Numbered from the stretch's first letter, positions 51,964 through 61,444 are shown. The stretch is 64,000 nt of DNA from Bacteroidota bacterium (GCA_030706685.1 JAUZOA010000005.1:53806-117805), one strand, 5' to 3'. The notes: generated from the sequence alone by a model not told the origin. A program made the numbers and translations.

Positions 51964-52893
51964 TTAAGGTAGATAACGTTGTCGTAATAATTGCATCATA
52001 TATACATTGATGGCCCACTGATCGGCCAAAGGCTGACGGGTATAAGGCAATGTGGGCATATAATCAGCCGGACCAAATTCAGTCAGGACAGTAAGGGTTT
52101 CGCCTTTTTGTTTTTTCAGGTTAACTATTTTATCCCACCAGCCAAGATGCGCTTTTACAGCAGCGTCCCACTCAGGGGCGCGGGGATCATTCACCTGGGG
52201 TCCTTCCTGGTGACCTATGCGCGCATGTACATGATCTACTCTTTGTAGCGTCATATCCAGCGTTTCCTGCTGATCTGCCAGTAAACTTTCATGCACATTG
52301 CACCAATGGGATACATCAAAGGTGATCCGCAGCCCGGGAATAGCTTCCATATAATGTCTTGCGACAGGCGCTGCGAACAATAATCTTGAGCGGTGCGTCT
52401 CATGACAGATCTTAATGCCGGTAGTGGCTGATAACGACAGGGTATGATCAATAAACGCTTTTCCCTGTTCAAACGAAAAATAATCTCTCCCGGAATGGCA
52501 ATTAATATATAGCGGTTTTTGAATTTTGTTCATCGCTGCTTCATCAATCATCCTTTTGAAGCTGGCAAAATGATCGTTGTAATTACTCTCATGTCCCGCT
52601 GTAAGGAAGCCTACTTCAAGGTTATATTTTTTTAAAGCATTGAAGAGCTCATCTTGTTCTTTTTGTGTCACCGGCCACCATATTTCAATACCATCATAGC
52701 TTTCCTTTTTTACTTTGGCACAATACTCATCAACAGTGCCCCCGAACCCCCAGTTGGTGGCCAGTAATTTTAGCTTAAAATCATTATTGATGCGAGGAGG
52801 AGTCTCAGGTGCCGGGGCAAACAACTCTCCCGTTGAAAGTAACAGAGCCGTAGTGGCTGAGCCGGATGTTTGTAAAAAGTTTCTGCGATTCAA
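51964..52893 (-). CDS. Sugar phosphate isomerase/epimerase-like TIM barrel, exported
   Basis: 309 aa, xylose-isomerase-like (PF01261) barrel: GFGGTVDEYCAKVKKESYDGIEIWW, CHSGRDYFSFEQGK, HETHRSRLLFA (His/Glu), ITFDVSHWCNVHESL (Asp/His) and VLTEFGPADYMP (Glu), supplying the metal ligands. The N-terminus MNRRNFLQTSGSATTALLLSTG carries a twin-arginine-type start (RRNFLQ), indicating Tat export. Substrate unknown. 10 bp before the downstream cytochrome gene. Confidence 0.85.
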   Translation of the reverse strand: MNRRNFLQTSGSATTALLLSTGELFAPAPETPPRINNDFKLKLLATNWGFGGTVDEYCAKVKKESYDGIEIWWPVTQKEQDELFNALKKYNLEVGFLTAGHESNYNDHFASFKRMIDEAAMNKIQKPLYINCHSGRDYFSFEQGKAFIDHTLSLSATTGIKICHETHRSRLLFAAPVARHYMEAIPGLRITFDVSHWCNVHESLLADQQETLDMTLQRVDHVHARIGHQEGPQVNDPRAPEWDAAVKAHLGWWDKIVNLKKQKGETLTVLTEFGPADYMPTLPYTRQPLADQWAINVYMMQLLRQRYLP

Positions 52894-53033
52894 TTTTTTT
52901 GTTTTTTATACTTTCTTATCCCGTCATTCTGCCGGGTTCATCAGCCGCTGGCTTATTTGTTTTAAAATAAGACAAGTTTTTTGAACTTACCATTCAATTC
53001 TTCATACCACTTGACATTGGCATAAAGGAAGAA

Positions 53034-54542
53034 TCAGGCAAGGATTTCATCAATCACTCTTCCTCTTGTGTCGGTTAACCGGAATGGCCGGCCCTGGAAC
53101 TGGTAAGTGAACTTTTCATGATCAAATCCAAGTTGATTCAATATCGTTGCCTGTATATCGAATGGCTCTACCTTACCGCTGATAGCGCTATAGCCGATTT
53201 CATCTGTTTCGCCATAGCTGAATCCTTTCTTTATTCCCGCTCCGGCCATCCATATTGTGAATGCTTCGGTATGATGATCTCTTCCTTTGAAGGGCATTTT
53301 CTTCCCTTCACGGTTCTCCTGCATGGGCGTGCGCCCGAATTCTCCTCCCCAGACTACCAACGTTTCATCCAATAAACCCCGCTGCTTAAGGTCAAGTATC
53401 AGCGCCGTGATACATTTATCTACCTTCCTGCATTTATTGATAAAACCGAAATCAATTGCAAGACTTTCTTCGGAACCATGACTATCCCATCCCCAGTCGA
53501 ATAATTGCACAAAGCGAACGCCTTTTTCCACTAACCTTCTTGCCAATAAAACATTGTTGGCAAAACAGGCCTGGCCCGGTTTTGTACCATACATCTCATG
53601 GATATACGCCGGTTCTTCATTGATGTTCATTACTTCAGGGGCCGATATCTGCATTTTATACGCCATCTCATATTGAGAAATGCGTGATAAAATTTCAGGG
53701 TCATTATAAGCGGTATATTCTTCCTGGTTTACCTTATTGATTGCTTCGATAGAAGCTTTGCGCAAATCCCTGTCCATACCATCAGGGTCCTTCATGAATA
53801 ATACAGGATCGCCCTCACTTCTGCATTGTACGCCCTGGTATACACTTGGCAGAAATCCGCTTCCCCACACACTTTTACCGGCATCAGGATTTTTACCTCC
53901 GCTTGTTAATACAACAAATCCCGGCAGGTTTTGATTCTCGGTTCCTAATCCATAGGTTACCCATGAACCGAGGCTTGGCCGGCCCATTCTTGGTGAACCT
54001 GTATGTACCAATAATTGCGCAGGCGCATGATTAAACTGATCGGTCGTTACAGCTTTTAAGAAACATAATTCATCTGCTATCGTTGCCAGGTGCGGCATGT
54101 TTTCACTTATCCAGGCGCCGCTTTGTCCATGTTTGGAAAATTTTACCTGCGGACCCATCATCTTAGGAACACCCCGTATGAAAGCGAATCGCTTTCCCTC
54201 CAGCAATGATGGCGGACAATCCTGTCCATCCATCTTCATCAATTCAGGTTTATAATCGAATAATTCTAATTGCGAAGGAGCGCCCGCCATGTGTAAATAA
54301 ATTACACTTTTTGCTTTGCCGGGGAATGGCGGCAGTTTCGGCAGTAACGGATGAGCCGGATCAAATACAATATTGCTTATGGGTCCTTCTTTTCTGCCGC
54401 AACCTCCGAGAAACGAACCCAGCGCAAGCGCTCCCAGGCCCATTGCACTTTCTTTTAAAAAATGCCGGCGGGTATGCATGCGCATCACCGCCTGTTCCGC
54501 TTCACGCAATAGTCTTTGATTATGTAATTCTTTTTGAGTCAT
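53034..54542 (-). CDS. DUF1501 protein (sulfatase-like fold, Tat-exported)
   Basis: 502 aa from ATG 54542 (MTQKELHNQRLLREAEQAVMRMHTRRHFLKESAMG); ATG 54647 would overlap the upstream gene's stop. Tat motif TRRHFLKES, then DUF1501 landmarks: VIYLHMAGAPSQLELFDYKP, FVQLFDWGWDSHGSEE, LVVWGGEFGRTPMQE, GRDHHTEAFTIWMAGAG. DUF1501 has an alkaline-phosphatase/sulfatase superfamily fold and travels with DUF1549/DUF1553 cytochromes, mostly in Planctomycetes and some Bacteroidota. Confidence 0.9.
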   Translation of the reverse strand: MTQKELHNQRLLREAEQAVMRMHTRRHFLKESAMGLGALALGSFLGGCGRKEGPISNIVFDPAHPLLPKLPPFPGKAKSVIYLHMAGAPSQLELFDYKPELMKMDGQDCPPSLLEGKRFAFIRGVPKMMGPQVKFSKHGQSGAWISENMPHLATIADELCFLKAVTTDQFNHAPAQLLVHTGSPRMGRPSLGSWVTYGLGTENQNLPGFVVLTSGGKNPDAGKSVWGSGFLPSVYQGVQCRSEGDPVLFMKDPDGMDRDLRKASIEAINKVNQEEYTAYNDPEILSRISQYEMAYKMQISAPEVMNINEEPAYIHEMYGTKPGQACFANNVLLARRLVEKGVRFVQLFDWGWDSHGSEESLAIDFGFINKCRKVDKCITALILDLKQRGLLDETLVVWGGEFGRTPMQENREGKKMPFKGRDHHTEAFTIWMAGAGIKKGFSYGETDEIGYSAISGKVEPFDIQATILNQLGFDHEKFTYQFQGRPFRLTDTRGRVIDEILA

Positions 54543-54643
54543 GCTTGTTATTTGAGGGTTTAATGGTTTAAGGGCTCTGATCTGAAAGTGTTTCGTTGAA
54601 ATAATAAAAATTACTCCGATAAGAACCTGTAAACTTTTAAACG

Positions 54644-57394
54644 TCAATTCTTCGTCACCACTTCATCCAAATTCAGGATTGCATTGGCTACTACCGTTAA
54701 TGCGGCGGTTTCCGCAGCCGTCCCATTATTGGCTGTACCAAGCATTTTTCCCGTTTTCCCGGCATCCTTTTTAAACTGATTCAATGCCGTATTGTACAGT
54801 TCTGTTAACGATTGCAGGCTTTTATCATCAATTGCATGAATGGTTGCCCATTCAAACCCCTGTTTGATCTCCTGCTTTATATCGCTGCCGGCTTCTTTTT
54901 GCATGCGGCTTGCAAAATGCCGGGCCATATCAATGTACACAGAATCGTTTAATGTGGTGAGCGCCTGCAAGGGTGTGTTGGTACGAATCCGCCTCGCCGT
55001 ACATACTTCACGCGATACGCCATCAAAAGTTATCATCGACGGATACCCGGCTGAACGTTTCCAATACGTATACAATGCCCGCCTGTACTGCTGCCCGCCT
55101 TTACTTGGCTGCCATGTAGCGCCATTCCATGGAGAAAGCCAGATGCCTTTGGGTTGCCATGGATATACGCCGGGTCCATACATGGAGTCGCAAAATGTAC
55201 CGCTGATACATAAAGCCTGGTCACGAATTTGCTCTGCCGATAAACGAACCCTGGCGCCACGGGCATAATATTTATTGTAGGGGTCTTTCTGTAATAATTC
55301 AGGCGTTATTTTGGAATCCTGCTGGTAAGTTGCACTCGTTACGATAAAGCGTATTAATTTTTTTATACTCCAGTTGTCCTCATTCATAAACCGGTAGCTG
55401 AGCCAATCAAGCAATTCGGGATGCGTGGGGGGAATGCCCTGTGAGCCTAAATCTTCCAATGTTTCTGCAAGACCGGTTCCAAAGAGTTGTTCCCATACAC
55501 GATTTACGATAGTCCTTGCAGTCAACGGGTTTTCTTTTGAGGTCAGCCACATAGCCAAACCTAACCGGTTACGTGGTGCTTTGGCAGGGAACGGATTCAA
55601 GGAATGAGGAACATCAGGTATCACTTTATCGCCTTTCACCAGCCAGTTACCACGCTCAAAAACATAAGTGCTGCGATGCATAGCAGCCGGGTTATCCATC
55701 ATGACGGGGGTTGTAGGAACAATCGTAGTAGCCAGTTTCCAATATTCTTTTTTGATGCCGGCATATCCCGCTTTATCCTTACCAGGCAATTCCTGTGTAA
55801 AATAAAACCAGTCAAACTCCGCTCCATTGTCCTCGGGCCTTTTTAAATTATTATTAGTATATGTAAAGTAGAGATCATGAATTCCATTGCCTGGCAAAAT
55901 CTTTGTTTGAGTTATCGTCCATCCTTTTGCTCCCGGCAAAGGAATAGTTGCAATTACTGCCCCGGTTGGATGATCCAGGTGAATCTGCCAAATGCCGCCG
56001 CTTGTATCAGCTGCATAGCGGAAAATAAGCTGGTCCTTATCCTGGAGATCCACATTTTTCAAACGGCATAAAGCATGATTTCGAAACGCGAGCCACTTCG
56101 TATCACTCAATTCACTGTTGGTAAAACTATCACAGGTAAGGGAATTATAGGAGGGCTGCCAGGTTTTCAAAAACGTGTATACTTCTCTTGATTTTTGTTC
56201 GGAAACATTTTGGCTTATCCAGGTCACCACCGCTGATAACTGCTGCTGCAGTGTATCATTATAATGGCGCAGCAAGGGATAATCGTCAAATGTGTCTTCA
56301 TCACGGGTATCATTAAAGAAAGCCATGAACTTGTAATAATCCTCATGGCGGAAAGGGTCATAAGGATGGCTATGACATTGCACACATCCGAATGTAGTTC
56401 CCATGACGGCCTGCCAGGTAGTATTGACCCGGTCCAGCACAGCCGATGTTCTGAATTCTTCATTATCCGTACCGCCTTCATCATTGGTCATTGTGTTGCG
56501 ATGAAAAGCCGTGGCGATAAAATCATCGTCGGTGGCATTGGGCAACAGGTCACCGGCAATTTGTTCGGTCAAAAATTGGTCATAGGGTATATCGTTATTG
56601 AATGCACGGATGAGCCAGTCACGGTAACGCCAGATGTTACGGCTATCATCCCGCTCATATCCTTTTGTATCCGCATACCTCGCAAGGTCCAGCCACATAG
56701 TGGCCCATTTTTCTCCATAATGCGGGGAGCTAAGTAACGAATCAACGAGGTCGGCATAGGCATGATCGCTGCTATCTTCCAAAAAATTCTTAGCAAGTCC
56801 GGCCGGCGCCGGCATACCTATGATATCCAATGCTACTCTTCGTAATAGTGTATGTTTATTGGCTGGTGACGAAGGTTGCAGATCCTGCTCCTTCCATTTT
56901 TCTCCAATGAAATTATCTATTTCATTTTTTCCCCACCCGCTTTTTGCATCGCCTTGTTTCGCAATTATTTTTGAAGCAGGGACAGGCACATTTTTTACAG
57001 GAACATAAGCCCAATGCTCACCCCATTGTGCGCCTTCTTTTATCCAGCGACGCAGGATATCAATATCCTTTTGGTTGAGGGGATCATGTTTGTAGGGCAT
57101 GCGATCCTCGGGATCCTGCAGGGCTATACGGCGTATCATTTCACTGTGATCAGGATCGCCGGGAATAATGGCAAATTTGCCAGACTTTGTTTTTGCCAAT
57201 GCCTCGTCGCGAAACAATAAACTGAATCCTCCTTTTTGTCTTACGCCTCCGTGGCAAGTGATGCAATTTTTATTAAGAATGGGCTTAACCTGCGTTGTGA
57301 AATCAACGGGCTGATGGTTCATGGTACATTGAAGAACGAAAATAGCCGTTACCATAACCAATAATACAAGCAATAGTTTTTTCCTGGCTAACAC
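54644..57394 (-). CDS. PSCyt1-DUF1549-DUF1553 multidomain cytochrome
   Basis: 916 aa. N-terminal lipoprotein-like signal (MLARKKLLLVLLVMVTAIFVLQC). PSCyt1 heme domain with VKPILNKNCITCHGGVRQKGG, then PSCyt2/DUF1549 (DLARYADTKGYERDDSRNIW, QIAGDLLPNATDDDFIATAF, and a second heme-like C-x2-C-H in GCVQCHSHPYDPF). A carbohydrate-binding-like beta insert at about 440-560 precedes DUF1553 (LARWLTS-type NPLTARTIVNRVWEQLFG, FNRWLHR-like LDWLSYRFM). First gene of the operon. The combination is linked in planctomycetes to complex polysaccharide use. Confidence 0.9.
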   Translation of the reverse strand: MLARKKLLLVLLVMVTAIFVLQCTMNHQPVDFTTQVKPILNKNCITCHGGVRQKGGFSLLFRDEALAKTKSGKFAIIPGDPDHSEMIRRIALQDPEDRMPYKHDPLNQKDIDILRRWIKEGAQWGEHWAYVPVKNVPVPASKIIAKQGDAKSGWGKNEIDNFIGEKWKEQDLQPSSPANKHTLLRRVALDIIGMPAPAGLAKNFLEDSSDHAYADLVDSLLSSPHYGEKWATMWLDLARYADTKGYERDDSRNIWRYRDWLIRAFNNDIPYDQFLTEQIAGDLLPNATDDDFIATAFHRNTMTNDEGGTDNEEFRTSAVLDRVNTTWQAVMGTTFGCVQCHSHPYDPFRHEDYYKFMAFFNDTRDEDTFDDYPLLRHYNDTLQQQLSAVVTWISQNVSEQKSREVYTFLKTWQPSYNSLTCDSFTNSELSDTKWLAFRNHALCRLKNVDLQDKDQLIFRYAADTSGGIWQIHLDHPTGAVIATIPLPGAKGWTITQTKILPGNGIHDLYFTYTNNNLKRPEDNGAEFDWFYFTQELPGKDKAGYAGIKKEYWKLATTIVPTTPVMMDNPAAMHRSTYVFERGNWLVKGDKVIPDVPHSLNPFPAKAPRNRLGLAMWLTSKENPLTARTIVNRVWEQLFGTGLAETLEDLGSQGIPPTHPELLDWLSYRFMNEDNWSIKKLIRFIVTSATYQQDSKITPELLQKDPYNKYYARGARVRLSAEQIRDQALCISGTFCDSMYGPGVYPWQPKGIWLSPWNGATWQPSKGGQQYRRALYTYWKRSAGYPSMITFDGVSREVCTARRIRTNTPLQALTTLNDSVYIDMARHFASRMQKEAGSDIKQEIKQGFEWATIHAIDDKSLQSLTELYNTALNQFKKDAGKTGKMLGTANNGTAAETAALTVVANAILNLDEVVTKN

Positions 57395-58466
57395 TGGGTT
57401 TTATTTACCGCTTTAACCAAATTTACATTTTCCTTTGGCAAAGGCCAATTAAAAATAAAGAGGTTTTCAAAGATCGTTGTGGCTGGTTATACTGGCATTG
57501 TACAGAATAGAATCATTTCCGGCCCCGGCAAGAATGAGAAAAGGCAAAAATCAAGTTCAGAGATACCGGTACTCTCAATTACATTACACTTATTCCAATA
57601 AACCAACTGGTTTTTTACGAAAGATTTACCAGGAATCAAGGAACTATATCGGCAGGTCGTTCATGGTTAGAATGCCTGACGACCTGTTGATCAAGTTGCA
57701 GACTTTCGCATTCACATCTTATACTACAACGCATTTCTCAGCCCAATAACTCGCATTTATGTTTTTCTGATCGGGAGATTCGTGTTCATGGCATCTTTAG
57801 CCTCACCCCTATCACGAATTATTTAAATTGAAGACTCTGCGCCCCCTCTCCATCAGGAGAGGGGATGAAGACTCTACTAATAGCAGCATGATGAGGGGGT
57901 GAGGCTGATCAAATTCCAGACTTTCGCATTCATATCTTATACTACAATGCGTTACCCGGCTAAATAACTCCCAATGGGATCTTTAGCCTCTTTGAGAGCC
58001 GGTACTGACACACTGTCTCAGCGCATTTATCCCAAAGCTCTATTTTTCTTCATAAATAGGAATACTACCGGCAACAAGAGGAAACTTTTGTCTTTCAAAC
58101 CGGAATGTCGCAAAATATTCCGGTTTCATTCATTTTTCATGCATTAAGCGCAACAGAAGACTGGCGGGTGTGATACGCATGGCAACAAATGAAAAAGTTA
58201 TTTCCGTATTTTAATCATCGCCGGAATGAAATAATAAATTATCCATGCCGCCGGCTCAATGGTATCCGGAAAATTTTTGCTGCTAAGCAACCTTTGTTGC
58301 CTGCATTTCGAATAGTTAAAGGGATTTTTACAGAATGAGAATTCATACTGGCGATGTAGAGTAAATTATTTGCAGAGAATACTTCCGGAAGTTGATTTGC
58401 CAATACCGTATGATTGATAACAATCCTACATTTTACAATTTTCAAAACAAAACAAATTAATAACAA
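57395..58466. repeat. 1.07-kb gene-free stretch with direct repeats and palindromic element
   Basis: A ~68-bp direct repeat occurs at 57688-57755 and 57906-57973 (TGATCAAGTTGCAGACTTTC versus TGATCAAATTCCAGACTTTC, continuing similarly). Between them lies a palindrome: AGCCTCACCCC (57799-57809) / GGGGTGAGGCT (57896-57906), enclosing CCCCTCTCC-ATCA-GGAGAGGGG (57843-57864). ATCTTTAGCCTC also recurs (57793, 57979). The right part has a TACATTTT -7-like octamer (58427-58434) for the lipoprotein gene. Confidence 0.7.
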
Positions 58467-59333
58467 ATGAAAAGGTTAATTCAAACCCGATGGGGAATGA
58501 CTATGCTTGTACTGGCAGCAATGGGTATAAGTAATTGTTCAAAAAACAAATCAATACCTGCTGTTACAAAGCAGGTAACTATCCAGGAAAACGCAGCATT
58601 AGGAAAAATTCTTACGGACAAAGACGGGCGCACACTGTACTCTTTTGCGAATGATGTAAGCGGGCAGAATGGTTGTACAGGCGGATGTGAATCTATATGG
58701 CCCGTTTTTTATGTGGACAATCTCACTACTGATGAATTGGGAGATCCGGGGCTGAGCATAACAGATTTTGCTGCTATTACTACCGCATCAGGTAAAAAGC
58801 AATTGACTTATAAAGGCTGGCCTTTGTACGAATATGCACCGGGTGGAAATCCTGAAGCAGCCGGTCAAACAACCGGGGATGCGATTGGCGGGCTTTGGTT
58901 CGCGGCAAAGCCGGACTACACAATTATGCTGGCCAATACACAGTTGATCGGGGGTGATAATATTCATTATAAAGCCGATTATACTCCCGGCGATGGAAAT
59001 ACCATTTTCTTTACCGACGCCATTGGAAATACATTATATACTTTTTCAAGAGACAGCGCTAATCACAATAAGTTCACCAAGGCAGATTTTTCCAATAACA
59101 CGGTATGGCCCATTTACGATACAACAAAAATTGTTGTACCCTCTGTCCTCAATAAGACCTTGTTTAGTGTAACCAATGTTTTTGGAAGAAACCAATTAAC
59201 CTATAAAGGCTGGCCATTGTATCATTTCGGGGCCGATGCGGGCACACGCCAATCAACGAAAGGAGTTTCGTTTGGCGCTGTTGGTTTATGGCGCGTACCT
59301 GTAAAGGATATTCCAGCCGCTCCTTTTCAATAG
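58467..59333 (+). CDS. Lipoprotein with secreted repeats (PF03640/COG4315 type)
   Basis: 288 aa. Signal MKRLIQTRWGMTMLVLAAMGISNC with lipobox Cys at about residue 24. Four half-repeats follow in two pairs: LGKILTDKDGRTLYSFANDVSGQNGC, then LTYKGWPLYEYAPGG, and later IFFTDAIGNTLYTFSRDS and LTYKGWPLYHFGADAG. This is the L-x-D-x2-G-x-T-L-Y and Y-x-G-x-P-L-Y pattern of PF03640. Function unknown; often found with redox or copper genes. A strong terminator follows at 59383. Confidence 0.87.
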   Translation: MKRLIQTRWGMTMLVLAAMGISNCSKNKSIPAVTKQVTIQENAALGKILTDKDGRTLYSFANDVSGQNGCTGGCESIWPVFYVDNLTTDELGDPGLSITDFAAITTASGKKQLTYKGWPLYEYAPGGNPEAAGQTTGDAIGGLWFAAKPDYTIMLANTQLIGGDNIHYKADYTPGDGNTIFFTDAIGNTLYTFSRDSANHNKFTKADFSNNTVWPIYDTTKIVVPSVLNKTLFSVTNVFGRNQLTYKGWPLYHFGADAGTRQSTKGVSFGAVGLWRVPVKDIPAAPFQ

Positions 59334-59382
59334 CCATTAAGCGACAGGAAACTATTTCCCTATGAAATACGGGTACCAGGAG

Positions 59383-59410
59383 AGGCTGCTAATTAATAGC
59401 AGCCTTTTTA
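59383..59410 (+). terminator. Intrinsic terminator of the PF03640 lipoprotein gene
   Basis: AGGCTGCTA (59383-59391), loop ATTAA, TAGCAGCCT (59397-59405), then TTTTTA. Confidence 0.88.
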
Positions 59411-59543
59411 GGTTTCCTACCCCCCGGTTCATGTCTCCGAACCACTCCTGTCCGGAAACATAGGTTAATGCCGAATTATTTCAATTCCGATTTTATAAAA
59501 CGGGTAACACAATCCATAAAAAAGTGACCAATTATTAGCGCCA

Positions 59544-59569
59544 ATTGTCCTGATCCTCTATTATATTTG
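59544..59569 (+). promoter_or_regulatory. Consensus promoter upstream of the small ORFs
   Basis: Perfect -7 box TATATTTG (59562-59569) with a TTG at 59544-59546 as -33 element. It is not associated with a TGA-N6-TCA dyad. Predicted start near 59576, 13 nt before the ATG at 59589. Confidence 0.65.
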
Positions 59570-59588
59570 AGTCACTTGAACCTTATCT

Positions 59589-59774
59589 ATGAACGATGTA
59601 AATTTCTACGCCGGTAAAGTTATATCTAAGCCGGGCAAATCCCCGGCTCATCTTCTGCATAAACATATTGATCCAAAACTTTCATTAATAAGCGACACCG
59701 AATGGCAAATGAATGGCTTTCATTTGTATTGGCTTCATTGGTTTCATGGCTTGTTTTCAAAAACTAAATATTAA
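59589..59774 (+). CDS. Small unknown protein (61 aa)
   Basis: MNDVNFYAGKVISKPGKSPA, then a His/Trp-rich C-terminus (FHLYWLHWFHGLFSKTKY). No signal peptide and no family recognised. Coding status is supported mainly by the consensus promoter just upstream and by the partner ORF 19 bp downstream with which it would share a transcript. Confidence 0.4.
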   Translation: MNDVNFYAGKVISKPGKSPAHLLHKHIDPKLSLISDTEWQMNGFHLYWLHWFHGLFSKTKY

Positions 59775-59793
59775 CTAATCAAAACAATTCATT

Positions 59794-60048
59794 ATGGATC
59801 CTTCCGACATGATACAAAACGAGATTTACGCTTTTAGCGATCACGGCAGCGGGCTGGCGATCGTGAAATTTGACAGCTTAGCCGGGGACACCATCAACAG
59901 TTTTGCATCTATTCGCCCGTCCGCCCAGCAATATCATGGGCCAGGCACATGGGGAACAACGGCTGATGCAGGAAACATAAGAGCAGCTACAAACGGAGAA
60001 GAAAATCATTTGAATGCATGCATTGCAGCAGGCACGTATGTTCCTTAG
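59794..60048 (+). CDS. Small unknown protein (84 aa)
   Basis: From ATG 59794: MDPSDMIQNEIYAFSDHGSG, followed by a Gly/Ser/Asn-rich segment and a single Cys near the end (LNACIAAGTYVP). No TM segment. The composition and short length are reminiscent of small secreted or precursor-type peptides, but no leader/core boundary or modification enzyme was recognised nearby. Followed by a strong terminator (60101-60147), which supports a genuine transcript. Confidence 0.5.
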   Translation: MDPSDMIQNEIYAFSDHGSGLAIVKFDSLAGDTINSFASIRPSAQQYHGPGTWGTTADAGNIRAATNGEENHLNACIAAGTYVP

Positions 60049-60100
60049 AATGGAATTACAAACGAGGGACGCTAATAATCATTTACTGCTGAACGCGGCT

Positions 60101-60147
60101 ATTGCCCGGCGATTTAATAAAATAAAAATGCCGGGCAATGGTTTTTA
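60101..60147 (+). terminator. Intrinsic terminator after the small ORF pair
   Basis: ATTGCCCGGC (60101-60110) pairs perfectly with GCCGGGCAAT (60130-60139) around an A/T loop, then GGTTTTTAT. It may also serve the convergent ComEC-like gene. Confidence 0.8.
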
Positions 60148-60193
60148 TAAAGATTAAACGTATTGTACTATAAGTTTTTTAAGCCTTTCCAGT

Positions 60194-61444
60194 TCAAATC
60201 TTAACATAAGGTCTTAGCAACTTCATTGTGGCCGGGCCGATTCCCGGGACTTTATCAAGGTCATCAATGGTCGTGAAATTACCATGACTGGTTCTGAAGT
60301 CTATAATTGCCTGCGCCTTTGTAGTACCAATGCCTGGTAGCGTTTCCAGTTCTGTCAACGAAGCCGTGTTTATATTAACCAGGGCCGGAACGAGTGTCTC
60401 TTCTACCTTATGCCAGTTTCCTGCAGCATCTGCCTCCAGCACTATATTACCATCCCAACCCGTTGCATAGATTGCTTTTGAAACAATATAATTAACAAAT
60501 GTCTTTGCGCCAGTACCTGCCTTTATATGGATTGGGGTGCGGGTTGCTGTTAGAATGGTCTGCAGTGTATCTAATTTTCCTTTGTTAGGATGCCCATAAG
60601 CCCATGCAGTCCAATTGACCTGGCGACCCGGATCGCCTACTCCTATCAGGGCCATTTGTGGAGTAATCTTCTTTAATAAATTTTGTGTGGTTCCATTTTT
60701 AGAACCATGATGTCCGACAAGATAGACATCAGCATCAAGAAGGTTTGTTCCATTGTACTTCGCCAATAAGTTGCCCAGCGCTGTTTCTTCAAGGTCGCCG
60801 GTGATAATAAATGATGAGGCTCCGTATTCAATTTTTATTACCAACGAATGATTATTTTCATTATTGAAATCCGCCGCACTCCATCCCGGGTTTGTAGCCG
60901 ACGCTCCCCACAAAATTGTTATAATGGGGTCTGTACCGGAGCAGTTAACAGCATCAATTATTCCGTCGGTCAGACCGGCATTTCCTATCATACTGGTAGT
61001 GACTGCGTCAAGACCAATAACATTAGCTGGGTCGGCATTCGATTCCGTGGCCTGGGCTGCCCTGTGCAATTTTATCTGGCCCGCCTTTCCTGAACCTTTT
61101 TCCAAGCCATCGGTGACAACATTCTTAATCACATAAGGCGACTGCAATATAACAGGTACGCCAAGCGTATGATCTTTATGAGGATGTGTAAGGTAAACGC
61201 ACTGCAAAGTATGATTAAGATCATTTCTCCTATCGAAGAAATTGCTGAGATAGTCTTTCAAAGAATCAGATGAATTAAACAGCGAATTAGTCTCGCCACC
61301 TGCATCAATAAGAATAGCTGCACACGGAAATTCAACCAGTGTTGCGCATCCCTGTCCCACATTGATAAGATGAACGCGCATCTGAGCATTACTGCTAAGT
61401 ACAAGTATAAACAAGCTCAGGAAAAAAGGAATTATCTTTTTCAT
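60194..61444 (-). CDS. Secreted ComEC-like metallo-beta-lactamase fused to ComEA-like HhH domain
   Basis: 416 aa. Signal peptide MKKIIPFFLSLFILVLSSNAQ. The ComEC/Rec2-type MBL domain has HLINVGQGCATLVEFP, ILIDAGG, YLTHPHKDHTLG (H-x-H-x-D-H), FIITGDLEETAL and VYLVGHHGSKNGT. The last ~65 residues are a helix-hairpin-helix DNA-binding module as in ComEA (NINTASLTELETLPGIGTTKAQAIIDFR, then DDLDKVPGIGPATMKLLRPYV). The ComEC membrane channel is missing. The product is predicted to be a periplasmic or secreted nuclease-like, DNA-binding hydrolase. Confidence 0.87.
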   Translation of the reverse strand: MKKIIPFFLSLFILVLSSNAQMRVHLINVGQGCATLVEFPCAAILIDAGGETNSLFNSSDSLKDYLSNFFDRRNDLNHTLQCVYLTHPHKDHTLGVPVILQSPYVIKNVVTDGLEKGSGKAGQIKLHRAAQATESNADPANVIGLDAVTTSMIGNAGLTDGIIDAVNCSGTDPIITILWGASATNPGWSAADFNNENNHSLVIKIEYGASSFIITGDLEETALGNLLAKYNGTNLLDADVYLVGHHGSKNGTTQNLLKKITPQMALIGVGDPGRQVNWTAWAYGHPNKGKLDTLQTILTATRTPIHIKAGTGAKTFVNYIVSKAIYATGWDGNIVLEADAAGNWHKVEETLVPALVNINTASLTELETLPGIGTTKAQAIIDFRTSHGNFTTIDDLDKVPGIGPATMKLLRPYVKI

